Source: Chimonanthus salicifolius | Taxonomy: Eukaryota > Streptophyta > Magnoliopsida > Laurales > Calycanthaceae | Direction: 5' to 3' | Length of the DNA: 64,000 nt | NCBI GenBank assembly: GCA_013350335.1 | Contig: CM023540.1 | Span: 46,111,222 to 46,175,221 of the forward strand | In this document: piece after piece, positions 58,616-64,000 of the stretch | Numbering within the stretch: position 1 is the first letter of the stretch | Layout of the letters: every line of letters begins with the position of its first letter | Program-made: the position numbers and the translations under genes | Notes under the pieces: model-generated | The model's input: the letters and a program-made list of their open reading frames with translations, nothing else | Databases searched by the model: none | What the model was told of the DNA's origin: nothing

Positions 58616-58916
58616 AGTAAAACTGGTTAAAGCAGACTGATAGGATGAAGAAGACCCTAAACCCTAAACCCTAATACAGAAACCAAGAATTATGCCATGC
58701 CTGTAAAGAATGCATCTATTTATGAATCAAAATCAGATCCAAATGCTAGAGACATGGGTATAGGTATCGGAGATATAATTGAACAAAACAATTACACCAA
58801 TATGTGTAATGATATCAACTTTATCAACATGTGTCTATTCCAATTCTTCTCCGAATGACACCTACACATATCATACTAGCCAGGCAATGATGAGTAGCAA
58901 CATTTCTTCTCAAGCA
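58616..58916. other. Scrambled junction: viral fragments plus telomeric repeats
   Basis: In order: about 38 bp from the 5' part of the movement-protein gene in antisense (58616-58653), telomere-type ACCCTAA units (58654-58674), about 130 bp of coat-protein gene in sense (to about 58803, matching 53041-53176), then about 115 bp of leader in antisense ending at 58916 (matching the complement of 49261-49375). The 75-bp host repeat starts at once. Confidence 0.85.
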
Positions 58917-58991
58917 TGTTTAGGTAGAAGTGTTGGTGCTGAGTTCTTATCTGCACAATGCCCTTAGGAGTCTATCAATATTCAAGTTATT
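58917..58991 (+). repeat. 75-bp host direct repeat, right copy
   Basis: The partner of 45100-45174 with a single mismatch. The unrearranged host locus would contain one copy followed by ttgactgggttttttgg. Confidence 0.85.
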
Positions 58992-59100
58992 TGACTGGGT
59001 TTTTTGGTTTTTGATCTGTGACCATGCCTCTCTTAACATTCAGGTTTTAAAATGTTTACTGAGAGTAAACAAACTAAAAGGAGATGCTTTGTTCTCACTG

Positions 59101-59360
59101 AAATGGTGTTTTTTATAAGATGGCAGTTAGTATTGTATCGTTGAATGGAGCTAAATGTTGGGCAATAAAGAAATCGCATCAAGTTTAGTAAATATGGCCT
59201 GGACATATGTGCTAAGATGAAAATGTGAAGTAACAAGAAGTATAGAATCACAGATGAGGGTAATCTGTCGGAGCTCAAATAAGATAAAATAAAAACATGT
59301 TCAATAAGATGGTTTAGACGTATGCATAGAAGACCAAAGATAGCCCTATTATAGGGATTG
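59101..59360 (+). mobile_element. RTE-type LINE 3' fragment
   Basis: Broken frames show the end of an RTE-like ORF2 (GAKCWAIKKSHQV near 59150, then a decayed IR*NKNMFNKMV/RRPKIAL-type end). It is small, heavily mutated and non-functional. Confidence 0.45.
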
Positions 59361-60077
59361 AGGACTTGCTAATTAAGATGCTAAAGGGGGAGAGCAATGA
59401 GGACATAGGAGGCAGTAGTTTGAAGCAGCATGCTAGGCTACAGAATGCAAATGGATACCATTCCTAGAAAAAAAATGAGAGCACAAGGACGAAATGGACC
59501 TCACAAGGTCGACCTGTATTGATTCTCCAAGGTTTGCTTATTCAAACTATTTTACAAAAGACAAAAAAAGTGCCCGTTTCTTAAACTTCATGCATAATTT
59601 TTTATTTATGGAAATCCATCTGAAAAGGGAAAATGGAAATGTTTCCAATTGTCTTCAGATGACACCAACATGTCTCCAATGGCATGTAGGGTGTCTCCAA
59701 ATGACATCAAAATATCTGCAAATGAAGTAAATGGGTTGACAGGACCCAATCTGAACGGCATAATATAGGGCCTGATTATGACCTGAGGTGTGAACCCAAA
59801 TCCCGCTTATTTATTATTGGTTCAGGTTGATTCGGACTGTTTTTATTCAGGTGGGCTAGGTTGGGTCAACTCTTGCTGGGTCAACCTATATGACCATTTG
59901 ACATGCTTGTTGAGACCTTTTTCCTCGTATACCATGCAACATGCATGCACATCGTATATAGATGAACGTATGTATATCTACTCTATATATATACTTGCTT
60001 ACACCTATTTGTATTGATAAAATTGCCGTCTTATCTTTTCCTTATTTTGAATTCAATCTTATGTGATTTATTGGCAG

Positions 60078-60671
60078 ACTGTGAGACCTCCAAATGCACT
60101 GGAACCACTGGCAGGAGCTAATATAAATCCCATATACTGGAATAACATGATCTCCCGTTCTCCCAACGGTGCCATGAAGAAGTGTTTAAAGAAAACGAAA
60201 GTTGTGCAGTCTGCATGGTGTGAGCTGTGCAGGATTGATTGTAACAGCAGAGATGTATATGACAAGCACATAATGGGGAAGAAACACAAAAGGAATTTGC
60301 AAAAACTTGAAGAATCAAAGAGTGAAGTCAATGTCCCGGTAAAGCCAACCAACCTAGTAGTTGTCGAGAAAGAAGCGTCAACCAGCAACAAGGTTGAAAC
60401 TGCTGGCGTTCAGGCAGCTAAGAGAAAGGGAGCCCCAGCCGTCGAGCCTGGAGATGATTTAGAGACGAAGACAAGGAAATTGATGGAAGGGGGGGCTCCA
60501 GCTGTTTCAGTGAGAGTGTGCGCACTGTGTAATGTGGCTTGCAATAGCGAGACAGTGTTCAAATTCCATATGGAGGGGCAAAAACATGCCAACCAAGTTA
60601 AGAGACATGCAGCCATGGCAGCAGCTTCTGGCCCTCGAGTGGCCACTCAAAACAAAATGAGACTATTTTAA
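60078..60671 (+). CDS. C2H2 zinc-finger protein, exon 2 (two U1-type fingers)
   Basis: From acceptor TTGGCAG (60077) the phase-0 exon reads TVRPPNALEPLAGANINPIY... for 197 codons to TAA at 60669-60671. It has two U1/matrin-type fingers, C-x2-C-x12-H-x5-H: CELCRIDCNSRDVYDKHIMG (then KKH) and CALCNVACNSETVFKFHMEG (then QKH). A KKTK basic patch lies before finger 1. Such paired fingers usually bind double-stranded or structured RNA, typically in the nucleus. With exon 1 the protein is about 318 residues. The frame is clean, unlike everything around it, so the gene is likely functional despite its 31-kb intron. Confidence 0.8.
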   Translation, partial: TVRPPNALEPLAGANINPIYWNNMISRSPNGAMKKCLKKTKVVQSAWCELCRIDCNSRDVYDKHIMGKKHKRNLQKLEESKSEVNVPVKPTNLVVVEKEASTSNKVETAGVQAAKRKGAPAVEPGDDLETKTRKLMEGGAPAVSVRVCALCNVACNSETVFKFHMEGQKHANQVKRHAAMAAASGPRVATQNKMRLF

Positions 60672-60970
60672 TAGGTAGAATTGGTTGACTTGAATCATCT
60701 GTATTTTTCTGGGCCAAGATCACGGTCATTCTCTCATGTTTCGGTGTTCGGATCTGATGTAAAATTTGACAAAAAAAAAATACGTCCATTGACATAATCC
60801 TATGGAATGGCTACATTCTCATATTAATGTTATTATTGTGGACGGAAGATGTCATAGTTTTGCATCTCTTTTTCGCTTGTGTCTCCCTTTGAACATTCAA
60901 TGTATATGCAATTTTAGTTGCCGCTTGGCTCAAGCTGTATTTATTGATGATTATAGAGGAGTGTTTTTTT
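60672..60970 (+). other. Probable 3' UTR of the zinc-finger gene
   Basis: About 300 bp of AT-rich unique-looking sequence after the stop codon and before the SINE. No canonical AATAAA is present, and weaker variants such as AATGTATA occur near 60897. The end point is unknown. Confidence 0.4.
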
Positions 60971-61140
60971 AATGACCAAGGTGTTCGGCCTCTTAGAGAA
61001 TCGGACTAGTGCTTGGGACATATGCAAGCCTCTCTACCTACACACCGGATGAGAGAGTGATCCTTTTGGATGGAGTAGAAATCGATCTCAGGACTTCTAT
61101 TTTTTAAAGCGGGTTCTTGGCCATCACTTGAACCCTTTCT
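60971..61140 (-). mobile_element. tRNA-type SINE, copy D
   Basis: The same family and orientation as 38867-39058 (shared ggcttgcaYat, aagaggcc, acaccttggtcatYa and the B-box-like gagatcgattt). The A tail is the T run at 60964-60970. It lies just downstream of the zinc-finger gene. Confidence 0.65.
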
Positions 61141-62915
61141 GTACATGTGCGCTGCTTATATGAGAGGGGTCCTATTGTCTCGTTGCGTTGAGGACAACGT
61201 TTTCATAAGTTTGAATTAGATGAAGATATATATCTTGGAAAGTTGATTACGGATGGAATAAAGCTTAGATGATGAATGATGATGATGATAATGATGAGTA
61301 CTGTACATGAATAATGAAATGTTAGAAGCTTTGGCCCACTCTTACTTTTCTTTTGAATGTATTCTTGATTAAGCCGTCAATTTTCTGGTCACCAATTGGA
61401 TGTTGTAGGCAACGTTTCAAAAAATTGGCAGAACCCAATACGGTAGCATATTGGCCATGAAAAAAGTTCCTTTTGAAAAACTGTAGAAAAATAACAAAAA
61501 ATAGAAAAGAAAAATGAAATATCTTTTTATGGAGTATCAAACTTTGAAGGAAAATATCAAAATATTTGAAAAGATGTATAAAAAATTAAAAATAATGAAA
61601 AGGCAATATTAGCGAACACTTGATAGTTGATACGAAGCTCGCTCATATTCTTTATTGCCGACCATAATGACCTAACTTTTATTGTAAATCATGGAATATT
61701 TTTTTTTTTCTGAAAATTCTTAATTTTATGAAAAAGTTAGAAAATTAAGAAAATCAAACAAATATTGTACATATCACATTAAGGAATCTCAAATTAGTTC
61801 TATAAACTTCCAATATTATTTCATTAAAACTTTTCTAAAAAGAAGGAAAAATGGTAAAAATAACTCATAACATACATATCTAATGAAAATGAGGTAGAAA
61901 GAAAAATACCTTCATTGGAGAATCTAAGCCTTTCTTAAAATCATACCCTAATGCAAAATATATGAGAAAATAGTGAAATGGGCAAATTTTTATTTTAAAA
62001 ATTTTATAGAAGTTACCATAGCAGCCGTATCGACTAATTGAGTATTAAAAATCAAATCGTATTACAATCCTGTTTCAACAATATGTGACATCCAATATGC
62101 GATTCATACATATCAACCCTGAGGGGTTAGTTTGATGATCAATTTTTACCTTTGTTTGTAGGAGATCTTGGAATCAAGTCCCCTTCAACACAAAAATGAC
62201 TATTTCTCTTAATATTATACCCAGCGTGTGCAGATTGAGAGATTTATACATGTTCTAAAGATAATCTTGTGGAACGCCCTGAAAATTCAAGTGGTTAAGC
62301 AAGTTGAGACACTTCTTCGGTAGCTTGCTCAGATATGTATTTTCTGTTCTTCTCCTGATAATATCTTCTATAGTTCTAAAAAAAAAAAGGATCATGACGC
62401 AATCTGATGTGATCCAAAGTAAACTCTTGTGCATGTTGGAAGTAAGGGTACCACTGTGTTACAAGATGAGACTCTGTGATCTCCAAATTGTCTAATATAG
62501 CTAAATTTGGTGATAGACATGATCATGAGGTTAGGCTTAACTATTGTGGTTGTAGAGAACTTTGAAAGTGCTTTTGTTAGGACTGACATAGATAGAGATC
62601 ACTAGTCTTATATAACTTTCTCTTTTTCTCTCTTATCGATGTGGAACTCAGTTTATACCCAACAATCTTTCGTTCAAACGAGGCTCTCCGGCGTATAGAA
62701 TATTGCCTACCATCCCATTCGACTAGGGGATTTCTTGAGTTCACATATGTTGGCTTGGGAACTTGTCTCTGATATCACCGTTAGGACTGTACTTTCAACT
62801 CAAAAGACTAGTTTGATAGCTAGAATGACCCAATCGCTTATAAGATTTAAGATGAAACAAAAATCTTCCGAAAGACAAAAGACGAGTGTAGAAGGTTTCA
62901 GATGGTTCAGATAGA

Positions 62916-63083
62916 CTCTCCAAGATGATAGAGTTGTGGAGTTCTCTTGTAGGTTATAGAATAGTTTGAAGTAATGTAGAAGTATTTAGAGTAGAAAGGC
63001 TCTCTAAGATGCTAGACTTGTGGAGTTCTATTGTAAGTTATGGAATAGTTTGAAGTAATGTAGAAGTGTTTAGAGTTGTATAG
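62916..63083 (+). repeat. 84-bp tandem duplication
   Basis: Two units, 62916-62999 and 63000-63083, about 85% identical (ctctccaagatgatagagtt versus ctctctaagatgctagactt, both followed by a gtttgaagtaatgtagaagt block). Confidence 0.75.
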
Positions 63084-63734
63084 AAGTGTTTAGATGTTTA
63101 TGGAGGATAATGTAAGTATTCTAGAAGTGACTAGACATGTAAGAATCTAGAAGAACTTAGAAGCATGGAGAATTGTGGAGATTCTAAGTAAAATATCTAT
63201 GAAGAGATCTAGAAGTTTCATGCAATATAAGATAATTACATGTGTCACAATCTTAGCCATCCATGTATTAGACCCTAAAACATAAGTAGGATGAGGAGTC
63301 ACTTGTCGAAGGTTGTAAGGACACAAGCTCGTAGGAGAGCTCTAAAGTTTGAAAAGAATTCAAGCCACGTGTTGTAAAGACTTTGTAAAGTAATAAAGTA
63401 TTCTCTTTGTTCAAATTGTCTGAGATCTTCTCAATCTATATGTCTTCAAGCGTACGTGTATTCAACTATGTGTGCTTTGACGTGATCCAGTTGATTACTT
63501 GGCCTAAAGTGTGAAAAACGTAATTTAGTCTAATCGGTGTAGTTTAACTAGTAATTTTTTGTCTCATGAACTAGTAAGTGTCAAGTTTGAGGTCCCATGA
63601 TCTCACATGATGTGCCCCAACAACAATGAGTATCACTTGTGGAGATTTTGAGTTAGGTTTCGCTCGATTTCTCATATATAAATTAAAAAAAAAAAAGTAA
63701 CTTATATGGTTTCTAAATATTGAATATTTAAATA

Positions 63735-63911
63735 AGATAAAAAATAAAAAATGTAAATATTTCATTTTGTTTTATTTTCTTACTTAACATATATTATAAA
63801 TAAAATTTTCTTTATTTAAAAAAGATAAAAAATTAAAAAATGTAAATATTTCATTTTTTTTTATTTTCTTACTTAACATATATTATAAATAAAACTTTCT
63901 TTAAAAAAAAA
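63735..63911. repeat. 89-bp AT-rich tandem duplication
   Basis: Two near-identical units about 89 bp apart (gtaaatatttcatttt at 63753 and 63842; cttacttaacatatattat in both). Confidence 0.8.
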
Positions 63912-64000
63912 AGTTTTTTAAAGTTTTTCTTCTTCTACAATTTTGGTAACATACAAAATTAAATTGAAAACATAGTTTTAAGTCCTTTTTTCAATTTAAT

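Larger units (their letters stand above)
45175..58916. mobile_element. Endogenous pararetrovirus (Caulimoviridae) locus, inverted repeat
   Basis: 13.7 kb of caulimovirid DNA. The left arm (45171-49107) is on the minus strand and carries leader, ORF1, ORF2, movement protein and part of the coat protein. The right part (49108-58615) is on the plus strand and carries genome end, tRNA-Met PBS, leader, a diverged ORF1-ORF2, then a second leader-ORF1-ORF2, movement protein, coat protein, protease/RT/RNase H and a last ORF. Fragments fill 58616-58916. The arms are nearly identical in protein over shared genes. There is no integrase, as expected of the family, so insertion was by host repair. A single genome unit would be about 8.6 kb, within the family range. 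The genus is not identified. Confidence 0.9.
28668..60077 (+). other. 31.4-kb intron of the zinc-finger gene
   Basis: The donor GTAAGT at 28668 and acceptor TTATTGGCAG ending at 60077 are both strong, and both junctions are phase 0. The intron holds one minus-strand L1 (29096-34800) with four nested elements, SINEs, a second minus-strand L1 (39800-43185), a TRIM array and the whole pararetrovirus locus. The LINEs and the left viral arm lie antisense to the gene. Small extra exons inside cannot be excluded. Confidence 0.65.
61141..64000. other. Downstream intergenic stretch, no gene recognised
   Basis: AT-rich DNA with short compositional frames only. It contains a gatgatgat microsatellite (61269-61300) and two tandem duplications listed separately. 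The part 62600-63500 has the look of an old LTR (aagtaataaagtattctctttg near 63390), but no termini were found. Confidence 0.45.

Noticed and set aside
58654..58674. Possibility that the CCCTAAA units mark a true chromosome end or interstitial telomere block
   Set aside because: Only about three units, embedded between viral fragments; it is junction filler rather than a telomere array.
59494..60017. Frames of 75-78 codons upstream of exon 2
   Set aside because: No family features; they lie in intron sequence before the acceptor at 60077.
1..64000. CRISPR array, bacterial operon, rRNA or organelle genes
   Set aside because: No regularly spaced short repeats with unique spacers and no rRNA or organellar sequence; the window is plant nuclear DNA.

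Overview
The window is nuclear DNA of a flowering plant. It is AT-rich, crowded with nested plant transposable elements (L1- and RTE-type LINEs, Ty1/copia and Ty3/gypsy relics, solo LTRs, a TRIM array, hAT, Stowaway and Mutator-like small elements, tRNA-type SINEs), carries a short run of the plant telomere motif CCCTAAA, and has plant-type GT-AG introns. I cannot name the species; the very long intron and deep TE nesting suggest a large, probably woody, angiosperm genome.

Layout. 0-28 kb is intergenic and TE-dominated: an L1 relic (0.4-1.6 kb), an LTR relic (to 4.7 kb), a copia pol fragment split by a solo LTR (6.8-10.1 kb), a Stowaway MITE (11.4 kb), a hAT-like MITE (12.3 kb), a decayed copia with its 3' LTR (12.7-16.0 kb), then a Russian-doll locus in which a gypsy relic (16.2-24.5 kb) holds one solo LTR that itself holds another, both with 5-bp target duplications. 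Several TIR elements (25.2-27.8 kb) lie just upstream of the only convincing host gene.

Host gene. A two-exon C2H2 (U1/matrin-type) zinc-finger protein gene starts at 28305; exon 1 ends at a perfect GTAAGT donor (28667/28668), exon 2 is 60078-60671, both phase 0. The intron is 31.4 kb and holds an L1 with four nested insertions, SINEs, a second L1 with two nested TIR elements, a tandem TRIM array and an endogenous pararetrovirus (EPRV) locus.

EPRV locus, 45175-58916. This is the most interesting part. Caulimovirid sequence is present as a large inverted repeat: a left arm (leader, two small ORFs, movement protein, part of the coat protein) on the minus strand and a nearly complete genome on the plus strand, about 180 nt apart. 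The plus copy has a second, about 7% diverged leader-ORF1-ORF2 unit in tandem. The order leader/PBS - ORF1 - ORF2 - movement protein - coat protein with zinc knuckle - protease/RT/RNase H - a last ORF of uncertain family does not match a genus I can name. The large genes are broken by stops and frameshifts, but both movement-protein copies and all three copies of the small ORFs are open. The insertion is flanked by a 75-bp direct repeat of host DNA, and its right end is a patchwork of viral fragments plus telomeric repeats. Transcription of the host intron would give a hairpin RNA with about 4-kb arms. 61-64 kb is repeat-containing intergenic DNA without a recognisable gene.
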